Source: Amyloporia xantha
Taxonomy: Eukaryota; Basidiomycota; Agaricomycetes; Polyporales; Adustoporiaceae
NCBI GenBank assembly: GCA_036971615.1
Contig: JAYKKR010000003.1
Coordinates: 2,418,001-2,482,000, forward strand
DNA length: 64,000 bases
Direction: 5' to 3'
Shown: positions 54,191-64,000 of the stretch, in pieces
Layout of the letters: every line of letters starts with the position of its first letter
How positions within the stretch are numbered: position 1 is the stretch's first letter
The notes under the pieces: generated by a model
Seen by the model: the letters and a program-made list of their open reading frames with translations, nothing else
Told to the model about the DNA's origin: nothing
Database searches by the model: none
Made by a program: the position numbers and the translations under genes

Positions 54191-56528
54191 TCAAGAAAAA
54201 GCAAGCGCAGTCCAAGTAGCCATGGCGCCGACAGCAGCGACCGTGGCCGTCTGGGCGACCTTGAGCATGATACGCCCGGTCCGCCTGCGTTTAGTAGGCG
54301 GGGGCAGGAAGTCGGCAGGTTGGATCACGCTGCTGCCCTGCTCATCCTCATCCTCACCCTCGACCTCATCCGTCTCCGAGCGTTTGCGCTTGCGAGAAAT
54401 GGAGGCCGCAGCCTGCACGCTGTGAGCTGATAAAGTCACGGAAGCAGTCAAACCCACCTGTGGCGCGGACGCCTCCGCCAAAGCCCGGAACGCTGCCTCC
54501 GCTTGCTCACGGGCAGCTCTGATGGCTTCGAGATCCTGCGCCATCTGCCGCTCGCTCTGCTCCTTGAGGATCCTTATGTCTGCGTGATTCACAATTCAGA
54601 ACGCGATTCGCGCTGTTAGGTAGCTATCGGAGTGCACGAAGCAGACAGACCTTCCATGAGAGCCTTGATGGCATCCACGCTGTCAGAGGTGTCCGAGTAC
54701 GGCGGCGGCAGCTGCTGTTCCGCTGGAGCTCGGACGGCCACCTGGGCGCGCAGCCAATCGACGCTGGCCTGCAGGTCGTCAACGCGCGAGGCTGCCCCCG
54801 TCGTGATGACGTAGTTGGCGGCGACATGGTTCGTAACGCGTCCGTTGAGCTCCTGCATGCGCTGGTCGAGCGCTTCGAGGCGGTCCTTTGTCTCCCGCAC
54901 ATGTTCGTCGAAGCGCTCTTCGTCCCGACGCCTGTGGATGCGGAGCATCGTGATATCGTTCTAATATAAAACTCAGTATCGCAGCACTCAGCTAGATAGC
55001 GCGATGCGGGGAATGATATGGTGTCAGCAGGGAAAGTATACTGACAGTGGCGAGGTTGACTTGGCCTTCCAGCTCGGACAACGTCACGTTCGGCTGTACC
55101 TGTGGGGTCATATACCTTGTCGGCTCAGAGTATTCAAATTCTATATCAAGCCGGAGGCCCTCAGGGGCAACAGACGCCGGCGACAGCGACTCAGGCTGAC
55201 ATTCATATGGACTTTCGTCGGCGATGGTGAGAGCATCGCCCGCATCGTCGCCTGCTTGAGCGGTATGGCTAGCAGCGTCGTCTGCAACTGATCGGGGAGG
55301 AGCGACGTGTACGACGTCCTCTGCGCGCTGATCGCTCTCCGCATTCTCACTTGGCCGCCCCTGTTTGTCCAGAGTGTTATCTGTTCCTTCGACCGCATGA
55401 GAGCCGCCTGCGAACAGCGAAAAGCCTGCCTCTATCAGGTCAAACTCATAAGCCGACAGCCCGACCGGCGGCAAGGGCGACCCCGGCCAGGCCCCGACAA
55501 CGGGCGGCTCATGGGGCGCGTCGTGGCGGTCGACTACAGCCGGAAGAGACGATTCGGGTGGGTGCGAGAAACGGTCCGAAACGTCGTCTTCCGCTGCCTC
55601 ATGGACGGCCTCGACCTCCCTTTGCACGTATGGGTGCTGCTCAGTCTCGGGAGAGACCGAGCGCAGATCCAGGACACATGACGGCTGGATCGGCGGCAAC
55701 AGCCGCTCCAAGAGACGCAGACGGCCAGAAGCGTTGGACAAGCGAGCGCTGACAGGCAAGGTCAACGGCCGCGAAAGCGAGGAGATCGCGCGCGACGAGG
55801 GCGGGGGAGAGATCTCTTCGACGTCAGAATCTCCCGACGACGACGATGAGGACGACGAGTTGTCCGACGACACATAGATGCCATAGCGCCCCGAGCTCCC
55901 GTGTGCGGATTCCTTATCCGTTAGGTGTGGCACGCTGGGCGACCGCCGCAATTCGGAGCGAACAGACGTGGGTTTGGAGCCGCATAGTAGAGACACCCTG
56001 ACGGTTATAGGGTGGACGAGGGTCTCATCATGGCCCACGGTCTTGCCGAACGTTACGACGTCCCCATCAGCTAGGACTGTGGGCGTCTCTGCCTTGAGCT
56101 GCTTGGACACGGTGTCCCCTGGGCGCAAGATATGGGTGCCATGATGCGAATTCAGATCCATGATATATGCCTAATGTATGTGAGCACTGGGATCGCGCAC
56201 GATCAGACGGGAGACTCACATTTCCGTATTCTGTGAAAGTGATCTTGGCATGTCTGCGACTTACCACAGGACATCTGAACAAAGCACGGTCGACCTCCTG
56301 CCCAGCTGCGTGTCGGGCGTGGCTCGACTTGCGGCCGATGATGATTACCCGAGTCAGCGACTTGTGGTATGTCAAGAGTTGAGCCGGATGCTCTCTACTG
56401 CGCTCGACATGTAAGGTGATGCCTGTCGGAGCCGGCAGGACATCAGCTACGATAGCGAAAAGGAAAGCGAATATATGCGCACCAAATATGTCGGTTGAGG
56501 ACTCCTCGACTGTATTTGTAGGATCCAT
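54191..56528 (-). CDS. FHA-domain, coiled-coil, tail-anchored protein (SLMAP/Far9-like layout)
   Basis: ATG 56528 gives MDPTNTVEESSTDIF; a 36-nt GTGCGC...CGTAG segment may be an intron, giving IFADVLPAPTGI. The FHA domain has IIIGRKSS, CPVVSRRHAKITF and DLNSHHGTHI, i.e. the phosphothreonine-binding Arg, Ser-Arg and Asn positions. A long acidic/Ser-rich, probably disordered region follows (with SSDNSSSSSSSSGDSD), then two coiled-coil segments (MLRIHRRRDEERFDEHVRE; ILKEQSERQMAQDLEAIRAA), a basic KRKRSE and KRRRTGR, and a C-terminal hydrophobic helix TATVAAVGAMATWTALAF ending the protein. FHA + coiled coil + tail anchor is the layout of SLMAP and yeast Far9/Far10 in STRIPAK. The match is architectural, so orthology is inference. 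Several introns. Confidence 0.78.
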
Positions 56529-57058
56529 CTGCTGTTGCTGGTACTGGAGGGGAAGAAAGAGACACAGACGAAGCGCAGACCGTCCCAATTATAAGTGAAT
56601 AGGCAGCCTATCAGTGTCCGGACCGCGGAGCGTGACTCATTAGCGCGAGCACGAGACTCGACGACGCGTCGCGTCGCGCTTGGGGACTACTGTGACTTTC
56701 TCTCGTCTTTGGCCAGCAATGGGAAATCTACCCGTGCAAAGCCTTACAGCACACGTTTTAAGTTGAAGTCTTCAAAGCTTTGGTCATGCTGGGGGTCATT
56801 CATAGCCAATGTCGATGTCCTCCAAGTTCAGGTAAACTGCACCGCTCACTGCTCTTCTCCCTGCCAATTTATCAACACACAAATTGCTCATTCCATTTCT
56901 ACAACATGGGCACTCTCGATGTTAATTTTTGGCAGGTAGAGCAGTGTAAAACGGATAACACTGCATGTTTCTCAAAGTTGGGACGCATTCTTGGACTTCG
57001 GTCCCTTGGTGGACAAAGAAAAGTAAAGTATAACTATGTGGTAATAATTCTTAATAAG
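56529..57058. other. Promoter side of the FHA gene and tRNA-Glu 5' flank
   Basis: Mostly AT-rich with no gene; a GACGACGCGTCGCGTCGCG stretch lies near 56660-56680. A TAATAATTC/TTAATAAG run directly precedes the tRNA, as is usual for RNA polymerase III start sites. Confidence 0.45.
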
Positions 57059-57152
57059 TCCGATATGGTGTAACGGTTAACATTGCCGCCTTTCACAGCA
57101 CTCATGTTGAAGAGTTCCGCGGCAGCTCGGGGTTCGATTCCCCGTATCGGAG
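57059..57152 (+). tRNA. tE(UUC): tRNA-Glu (anticodon TTC) with intron
   Basis: Acceptor TCCGATA/TATCGGA with discriminator G; D-arm with GGTGTAACGGTTAAC; anticodon stem GCCGC/GCGGC around loop C-T-T-T-C-A; intron of about 22 nt beginning CAGCACTCATG after position 37; T-arm CGGGG TTCGATT CCCCG. All stems pair fully. A T6 run at 57155-57161 is the polymerase III terminator. Confidence 0.93.
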
Positions 57153-57372
57153 TGATTTTTTGGTTCCAGGACGGGAATAATAATCACATGATGAAACCTC
57201 CTCGTACTGATCGTGCAACGCCTCGAGGCTCAGGCAGCGCTCAGCGTAACCTCTTCATCGAGTCTTGAGCGCAGCTCAGCTGCGGCTGCCCTCCATCTTT
57301 TGTCCTCCTGGCACTTCTGTTTTCCAGTTGTAAACAGTGCGCTGTGGCTAGACACCCCGTGGCTTCTCCGAT

Positions 57373-59488
57373 ATGCAGGCCGCGGCGGCAGATTCGAAAG
57401 GCAAGGTCCCTCAGGATGTTGGTGAGTATTCAATATTCATGTCATAAGTCGCTTCTTCCAGAACGGTTCGGCTGATACGCGCAGTCGCCATATTCCATGC
57501 GGCCTTTCATCCAACCCAGGGGAATGTCATTGACTGGTCTCTTAAGGCCAGTGAAGGTAAGGGCCGTCGTACACTCGGTAATCCGCACCGCTCACTTGCA
57601 CTCCAGATCTGGACTTGAGTCATGTCGAATTCAGCTGCCTCCCAAGTGGTCTGCATCTCATGGAACGAGATATTGTGTGAGTACCGCTCACACTTACCGG
57701 CGCCAGAGGATTTATACTGTGCATGCCATGTTTCAAGCTATTTCACGAAGGACGATCATACGGGTGTCTGTGTATTCCATCGACAGCAAACTACAGAGGA
57801 GGGGCATCGTGGCTTCCGCCTCTCGTCCCTTGGCATCCTCCTCGCCAAGTCTGCACGGCCCCGCCCATGGCTGCACGTCCCAGCCTTAAAAGAGCTCTTC
57901 CGCACCATATATTCGTCACTGGATAGTAGAACGATCCTTATCCCTGTCGATAGTGACTGGGATCCTGCCCGCTTGTTCTTCGAGGAACGCAAGGTCCGTC
58001 GTGTAGACCTTGGAGGCGCCGGCGATTGGAAGGGTTGGAGCACAGAACTGGATGGCGACGTGCCAGACACGGATCCGACGATACACCTTCCTCACTTACT
58101 GCGCATTCTTGGACCATCATCACTAACCCTTTACAAGCATGTACTCGGCCGACGGAGGATACTCATATATACCCTCCCTCCTGTCGAGGCTGCCTGCATC
58201 CTCTGCCATGTCGCCGCGGACATGTGCTATCAATTCCAGGCGAGCGGTGGGGACATGCCACCGGCCGCCGAGGGCGACGAGGAGCCGCAGCGCAAGCTGA
58301 AGGGCAAGTCCACCGAGGGTGTGAAAGTGCTCGGCATGGTAACACTCAACGACCTTCCCAAGCTCACGGCTGAGAGCAGCACCGGACGGGGCTGGGTTGC
58401 GTGTACGACGGACGCCCTCTTCCTGGAAAAGCCGCAATGCTACGACCTTCTCATCGACCTGCGAACCTCGACGCCGAATACCCGTCCGACGTTCTACGTC
58501 TCCAAGCCTTCGGATGCCTCGGGCAGCCGAGCGCCGTCACACCGCCTCTCGGTGGTCCGCTTCACATGGAGTGATGTCAAACTGGTGCGGCTCCATCTCT
58601 TATGCACGCCATCTCATTCCTACTGACAACACCGCACAGTGGACAGAGCTCGAGCGGCTGCTCCAGCTGGACGCAGGCGAGCACGGCGAGCACTGCTGCG
58701 ACCCCTCGTGCAGCTCGAGCACGAAATCGCGGGCGAGCTCGAGCTCGTGGACCGACATCTGGCGCGTCTACGAGGACGTGTGCGTGATGTGCGCCGGGCT
58801 CTGGATGGGCTCCTGGCGCGCGCACCCCTCGCTCGCGTGTGCGCCCACCGGGCCCAGGTGGGAGAATTGGGGCAGCATACGCCTGGAGGGGGACGACGAC
58901 CTCGCCCTGCGGAAGACGCCGTACGTGCGCAACGTCGGCATGGGCATCGAGGGCCGGCCCGCGGGCGACACGGCCGCGTCGGGGCGGTCGACGCGCAAAA
59001 CGAGCGGGATGTCGATGTGGTCGTGGACGGGCGGGAAGGGGGATACGCCGCCCACGCCGGCGCTGCATACCTCGAGTTCAGGCTCAGGCTCGGGTCCAGG
59101 CGCGGACCTGGCGGCCAGCGCTAGCTCGCCCAAGAAAGACTTTGGAGTGGTCGCGCATGTCGAAGACGACCGCGGAGCGCGGCGTGCGAGGCAGGTCGTG
59201 ACGACACTTGCGCTGCTGCAGGCGTTCCACACGAACACGACGCTGATGCTGACACGGCTGGCCGAGCTTCTCCCCCAGCGGCGTGTGATCTCTCGGCTCG
59301 AGAATGGCGGCATTCCAGCGACGGTCGTTCTGACTCCGAAGGACGTCATGTCGTTCGAACTCGGGCCGTTCAGTGCGCTGGACGCGCGGTTCGTCGAGTG
59401 GCTGGGGGAAGAGTATGGTGGTGGTATGCGGGTCGTCGTGCGACGTAGTTGGCGGGATTTAGTCGGGCTTGTGTTGGGTTTCGGTTGA
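57373..59488 (+). CDS. DENN-module protein, LCHN/DENND11 family (DUF2347/DUF4484)
   Basis: ATG 57373 starts MQAAAADSKGKVPQDV; after splicing, VAIFHAAFHPTQGNVIDWSL forms the beginning of the longin-like uDENN part, then DLDLSHVEFSCLPSGLHLM and, across an intron ending TTTCAAG, DIVYFTKDDHTG. The long exon (about 57745-58590) has GFRLSSLGILLAK, LPHLLRILGPSSLTLYKHVL and RILIYTLPPVEAACILCH, the DENN core. The final exon from WTELERLLQL contains TDIWRVYEDVCVMCAGLW and ends VGLVLGFG at 59488, matching the DUF4484 tail. Family knowledge: DENN modules act as exchange factors or scaffolds for Rab GTPases on membranes; LCHN's precise target is not settled. A low-complexity Ser/Gly insert lies at about 58990-59150. 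Roughly 610 residues. Confidence 0.85.
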
Positions 59489-60063
59489 CGGTCAGTTGTT
59501 GAACTTCTATTATACCTATTTACTAGTGCGAGATGGTAGGATACCTCGTGCCGTCATGTACTTCCCCGCCGCATACTGCTATCCATGGACAACATATGAT
59601 GTATGGAGTCTCAATATATCGATCCCGAAGCGACTGCTACATTTTCTCTATTGTTTATGCAGCTCCAGAGGCAAGACCAATGGTACCAAATGTTCTATCC
59701 GTATGTCTTTCGATGAGAGCGGGTGAGAGAACTATAAATGCTACTTAAGATAGCATTATACAATCTCGACGTGCACAAATTGAAGGATGAAATAGGGATG
59801 AAAAAGTAAAGCCCTGCTTCAGATCCCTGGCTCTCCGCCACCGACTAGCTTAGCTGCCAACCCCCTCGCTCGTCGTGCGCCCTGTCGCCCACCGTGCAGC
59901 CTATAGAGCTCATGTCCGTAGCCCAGCTCTCAATGGACGAGGACGACCTCGTTGATAAGATGAGCCTTAGAAACCCGTCACCGAAGTGGGCAAGCAGAAG
60001 AGAAAATGTCCGTTGTACCATCTCGACAGTCTTGAAGAAACAGCCCGTCAGCTTACCTCAGAT
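59489..60063. other. Tail-to-tail intergenic region
   Basis: It lies between the DENN and F-box gene 3' ends. Plus-strand open frames at 59894-60234 run antisense to the F-box gene end and have no support of their own. Confidence 0.5.
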
Positions 60064-61707
60064 TCACCGCTCGCTACGGAGATCCACGCGCGCCATCTGC
60101 TGTCTCCGGACGGTATGGAATATCTGCAGAAAATTGTAGAACTCCCGCTCGCAGCCAGGACTGCGACCGAGGCGGGCAAGATCGTCGCTGATATCGAGAT
60201 GGGGGAAAAGCCGCTCGACGAATTGGGCGAGTAGAAGAGGATCTTTCCAGGTCGTGGTGTTGAACAGTAGAGACTGCAAATTGTGGGAAAGGACGGGGCA
60301 CGCATCCAACAGTCGAGAAGACTCAACCTCGATGGCAGGGAGCAGGAGAGTGTGCAAGTGAGGGCACTTTTGTGCAAGGACGATAAGAGTATCGATATTA
60401 ACTACCAGTTGAGTTTGGCCCGCGTTTTTGGTGATCTGAAGGGTTTGCAATTTGGGCCAAGCCGCCGCCATGTCTTGTATCATCTGGTTCGAAAAATATG
60501 GCAGAAATGCCTGGCTTGAGTCTACACGAACACTTTCCAGGTCATGCAAGGCAAAAAAGGGTTTGAGGATGTGTTTGCTGTCCATGGTATTGGAAGCACG
60601 GAGCGATTGAAAAAATGAGATGCAGATGTCAATGGTGCGCAACGATGCAAATTTCTTACGCGCAGTCACGAGGGATGCTCTATACTCTGCTAGAGATCCC
60701 TCCCTTGCTGTAGTGAGTGTGAGGGATCTCAAGAGAGGAGGGGATATGGCTGCGACAAGGTCTTTCATGCATCCTGCAGGTCCGCAGAACGAAAGCTTTT
60801 CCAAGGCGTGGAATCCACCACTACATCGAGGCAGATAATTATTATCGACGTTCCAGGATCCGCTGATGGTAAGATCGACCAGGCTGGCTAGCTTCGAAAG
60901 GGCTTGCCACAGTGGGAAGATATCTCCATAGCCACTGCTTTCAAACCTTGCTATAGTCACTTTCCGAACGTGACGGGATGCCTCAATGACTATCGCTATG
61001 ATAGATGCGTCGCGGAGCCCAGCCAAGTGGACCTCGTGTAGGTTTGGTGCCCCGCGACAGGCGGACTGCAGAAGTGGAATCATGACTCCATGAGTGCTCT
61101 TGAAGTCGCAATTGATATTTAAACTTCGCAGTGACGATGAGATGAAGGCAAGTCCATTGGTGTCCAATAGCGACGACATATCCCAGGTGAGGTGCTGTAG
61201 CCGTGGTAACAGAGGCAATCCCTTGTTTCTATGAACCACATGGGTGAAGACCTGAGTCTCGACGCGTTCCGATAGGGTAGAGTCGATGTGCAGTCTCAGC
61301 ACACGATTCGCATACGCCTGGAACCGCGTCCACTCATGATCTGAAATCTCGTCACACAGACACTGGGCGAAACCGCTACAGATGAGCAACCGTTTTTCGA
61401 CTCTTCGGAACAAAGCACTCACAAATCTCTGGCCATAACTTGAACGTGAGCTGACGACCGATGACTGAAACCCCCAAAAGACATAAAACAGAGGTGCAGT
61501 CTTGCCCAGAGTGACGTTTCTCCACAGAACAGAGAGTGCGGGTTCGCAGAACGCTTTGCACACCCTGGCGCAGGACGCTAGACTCCTCTTGTTCGACCGA
61601 AATGACACCTTGCCATCGCTATTCGTCCGCTTGGCGTCGACTTCTTCAACAGCGAGGTATGCGAAGATCATATGGAGAATATCGTAATGTTGCAGCACTG
61701 AATACAT
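60064..61707 (-). CDS. F-box protein with leucine-rich C-terminal part
   Basis: A single uninterrupted 547-codon frame from ATG 61707. The N-terminal F-box reads HYDILHMIFAYLAVEE ... SLASCARVCKAFCEPALSVLWRN, in the form common in Agaricomycetes. The rest has degenerate leucine-rich repeat character (LRSLNINCDFKS, LHEVHLAGLRDASIIAI, LVDLTISGSWNVDNNYL, ALEKLSFCGPAGC, LQTLQITKNAG). Family knowledge: F-box proteins link substrates to the SCF ubiquitin ligase through Skp1; mushrooms carry large, fast-evolving sets with unknown substrates. The absence of introns distinguishes it from its neighbours and is common in this family. It is divergent from the hAT-like gene. Confidence 0.88.
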   Translation of the reverse strand: MYSVLQHYDILHMIFAYLAVEEVDAKRTNSDGKVSFRSNKRSLASCARVCKAFCEPALSVLWRNVTLGKTAPLFYVFWGFQSSVVSSRSSYGQRFVSALFRRVEKRLLICSGFAQCLCDEISDHEWTRFQAYANRVLRLHIDSTLSERVETQVFTHVVHRNKGLPLLPRLQHLTWDMSSLLDTNGLAFISSSLRSLNINCDFKSTHGVMIPLLQSACRGAPNLHEVHLAGLRDASIIAIVIEASRHVRKVTIARFESSGYGDIFPLWQALSKLASLVDLTISGSWNVDNNYLPRCSGGFHALEKLSFCGPAGCMKDLVAAISPPLLRSLTLTTAREGSLAEYRASLVTARKKFASLRTIDICISFFQSLRASNTMDSKHILKPFFALHDLESVRVDSSQAFLPYFSNQMIQDMAAAWPKLQTLQITKNAGQTQLVVNIDTLIVLAQKCPHLHTLLLPAIEVESSRLLDACPVLSHNLQSLLFNTTTWKDPLLLAQFVERLFPHLDISDDLARLGRSPGCEREFYNFLQIFHTVRRQQMARVDLRSER

Positions 61708-62501
61708 AATAGTCCTAGAGAGTCGAGACTGACACGGTCAGTAATTATAAGTCCACCGGAGTTAGTCACCGCGGTCGAAATCTGTTGTTCGAGAGCTGAA
61801 CTCCTTCGGAGTCCTTCCGGACATTTTCCGGCGCTGATAGCATTAACCAAAGGAGGACAATCTACTATGCCTAATCATGCACTCGGCACCCCCCCTGTCG
61901 GCACCTTCCTTATAGAGTAAATTTTGGGCCCAAAACCGCTCTCTTTCGGTGGGAAAACAACGAACTTCGGCGCGAAAGTTTGATATCTGGCCTGCTGATT
62001 GGCTACAGGTCATGCCTGCCGACATGGGGGGTGTGCCGAGTGTATGGTAAGGCATAGTATTGACTCTGGGTCCGAACATAGGTTGGCTGGCCAATCAGAT
62101 AGTGTTGTCCCCGAGGCGAGTCCAACTCGAAACTCGACTCGAAAATGATAGAGAGTTCCCGAACTCGTTCGGCCGAGTCGAATCGAGGGATCGACTCGGA
62201 AAACTCGACAACTCGCTGACGAAACATTGTCATCACGCTCGCTGATTGGTCAGGTAGCCCACTATCCCGCTTTTAGAAGTAGGAACATGGTCCGGTGACG
62301 TGACGCGCCGCCTTGTGCAGCGCGTCGCTGCGATGAGTCCGCCATACTAGTCAATGTCGCCAGCCTTTTCGCGAATTAATCTCATAGTTTATGCGGTTGC
62401 GACGTGAGCTCCTAGACCATGTCTCGCAACATATAAATACTGGTGAATTATGCACTTTTTACAGCATTTTATTCATCCACTAGAGGACTGCTGTTCGCTA
62501 C
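61708..62501. other. Divergent intergenic region with ACTCGA-type repeats
   Basis: The part from about 62110 to 62220 contains at least eight copies of ACTCG/CGAGT in both orientations, for example CCAACTCGAAACTCGACTCG, which resembles subterminal motif arrays of hAT transposons. CCAAT-type words (GGCCAATCAG at about 62088 and GATTGG words) are also present. A terminal inverted repeat could not be fixed without the other end. Confidence 0.55.
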
Positions 62502-64000
62502 ATGGACTCTACCTGTGCGGTGTGCGGATCACGTAGCCTTTGCCAATGTCGCAGGATGGAAGGCCCTCAGCACAGTGCTCATCCCTCTGTAGAGCCTACT
62601 CAGTATACGCATCCTCAAATGCCCGTGAATTACACTCACCCTCCTCCTTTCCATGTAGCAGCTCCAGGCACTGCTTCTACGTGGACCGGATCTGTCCCTC
62701 CTCACTTTGCGCCCCCGTATAATGGCCAGTACTACTATCCACACATGCCTGCGACCGTCTCTGTGCCGTACCCCAACGTGAACCTTACCGAACGTTCAGG
62801 TTACCTACAGGACGCGACTGCGGCAGTTGTCAATGCACAAGCGGTCGAGGACGGAAACGCAAGTGCCAGTGGACGCTCAGGGAAGCGTAAGAATGCAGAC
62901 TCGCGCAGTGGATCTGGCACAGCACCCAAGCGGCGTCGGACCCAGCCAACTGCGACTCGCACTGCTAGTGCGAGTTCAAGCACTCCTGTGAGTGCACCCA
63001 TGATGACCGCATCTATTCTTGGGGTTGGACCACCGTCGTCTGGCCCGAACCCCTCAGGAACAGCCACGGAGGACGGCGCTTCAGATGCGCCTGCTATCGA
63101 CGAGCATCCCATCTCCTCATTCAAGTCGACTCGGACTCGTGATGCAAACAATTGGTCAGCGACGGATGTCTGGTATTTCATGCGTGCCCTCGACAATGCC
63201 ACTGAACCCAACGTTAAGCCCCTGCCCGAGAACGAGCCTACTCTGACCACAAAGCCGAAGTCACCTTGGATTGGCTGTAAGCTATGCACGTAAGTTTCAT
63301 GCATATCTACTTGATCCATGGTCTCACCTTTTTCAGGAAACACTGGAAGGTCTTCAAGAATAACAATACTGGAGGCATAACAACCACTCTACGAAATCAC
63401 CTTAACAACGTACATTATGATGTTTACACTGAAGTCTGCAAGTTGAAAGGTCTGCATGCCAGCCGAAAGACGTCAGCATCCACGGCTGCAAAACCTCGCG
63501 AACCGTTCACTGTCGAGGGCCTTCGTGAGCGGCTTGCACGTTGGGTGGCTGTGGATGACCAGGTAGTTCAAAATCAAATAGATCTGTCACGGTATATTAT
63601 ATACTAACACTGTTGGGCTTACAGTCCATGTATTGTGTCGATTGTCCAGAATTTCGGGAGCTTCTCCTCTATCTCAACCACGACCTCGATGACAAGGACA
63701 TCCCGCACCATCGTAGTTTGCGCAATGAGATAATGCGGCTCCATCATGTTGCCACGCAGGAGATATACAAAGAACTCCAGGTACGCGAGCCCTGTGTCTA
63801 GTTGCCTTCACGCCGTTGGGTAACATGTATGATCTAGTCATCTCCTGGACGTGTTTCATTCACGTGCGACTTATGGAGCAGTCGCGAGCTCATTTCGTTC
63901 TTTGCGCTCACGGCACATGTGTGCATGAAGGACGAGAATGGAAATCTGTGTCAACGAAATCATCTCTTGGCATTCGCGATATTGGAGGGATCACATACTG
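62502..64000 (+). CDS. BED-finger hAT-transposase-like protein (3' partial)
   Basis: Starts at ATG 62502 (MDSTCAVCGSRSLCQCRR). A 200-residue Pro/Tyr/Ser-rich region with a nuclear-localisation-like GKRKNADSRSG and PKRRRTQPT is followed by a BED-type zinc finger split by an intron: CKLCT then KHWKVFKNNNTGG and LRNHLNNVH (C-x2-C ... H-x4-H). Next come residues typical of the start of fungal hAT transposases (RLARWVAVDDQ, then DCPEFRELLLYLNHDL). Exons: 62502-63290, about 63338-63560, about 63625-63780, then onward past the window edge, so the catalytic RNase H-like and dimerisation parts cannot be examined. It may be a live transposon, a relic or a domesticated gene. Confidence 0.78.

Noticed and set aside
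58577..59349. Long minus-strand frames opposite the DENN gene
   Set aside because: Arg/Ala/Pro-rich shadows caused by GC-rich third positions, with no domain.
59894..60234. Small plus-strand gene at the F-box 3' end
   Set aside because: Antisense to the continuous F-box frame, no start context or domain.

Overview
The window is nuclear DNA of a filamentous basidiomycete, most likely a wood- or litter-decaying Agaricomycete. The signs are densely spaced intron-rich genes with mostly 45-65 nt GT-AG introns, a WSC-domain copper radical oxidase, a WOPR (Gti1/Pac2) regulator, a KRE6/SKN1-type GH16 protein, an F-box/leucine-rich protein of the kind expanded in mushrooms, and intron-containing nuclear tRNA genes. 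No species is claimed.

Layout. 1-3516 (-): membrane glycosyltransferase family 2, 3' end open at the window edge. 3.5-8.6 kb: gene-poor, apparently decayed DNA. 8573-10484 (+): GH16 beta-glucan synthesis protein. 11036-12193 (-): P-loop GTPase with coiled coil and tail membrane segment. 12422-12961: a 540-bp non-autonomous DNA transposon with perfect terminal inverted repeats and target-site duplication. 13081-16080 (+): mitochondrial EF-G1. 16829-17516 (-): small membrane protein. 17.5-34 kb: an accessory island holding a tyrosine recombinase of DUF3435/Crypton type with a C2H2 finger (23692-26374), four unrecognised genes around it, tRNA-Phe pieces and a 163-bp direct repeat on each side (20584 and 33194). 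34018-35457 (+): WOPR transcription factor. 38454-42734 (+): copper radical oxidase with four WSC domains. 43350-45101 (-): CDK1/Cdc2 with a 6-nt microexon and an apparent 1-nt frameshift. 46520-48462 (-): GPN1 GTPase. 48742-53602 (+): SAC3 mRNA-export scaffold with FG motifs. 54191-56528 (-): FHA/coiled-coil/tail-anchored protein. 57059-57152 (+): tRNA-Glu. 57373-59488 (+): LCHN/DENND11-like DENN protein. 60064-61707 (-): F-box protein. 62502-end (+): BED-finger hAT-transposase-like gene, open at the right edge.

The ordinary genes fall into cell-wall work (GT2, GH16, WSC oxidase), mitochondrial translation (MEF1), cell cycle and nuclear traffic (CDK1, GPN1, SAC3) and membrane/signalling roles (FHA, DENN); adjacency does not imply operons. 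The part most likely to be undescribed is the 20.5-33.4 kb block: a recombinase with all the expected catalytic positions, accompanied by several conserved-looking but unrecognised genes and bounded by near-identical direct repeats, which looks like a cargo-carrying tyrosine-recombinase element. Gene models here are spliced by eye; internal exon borders are approximate unless stated.
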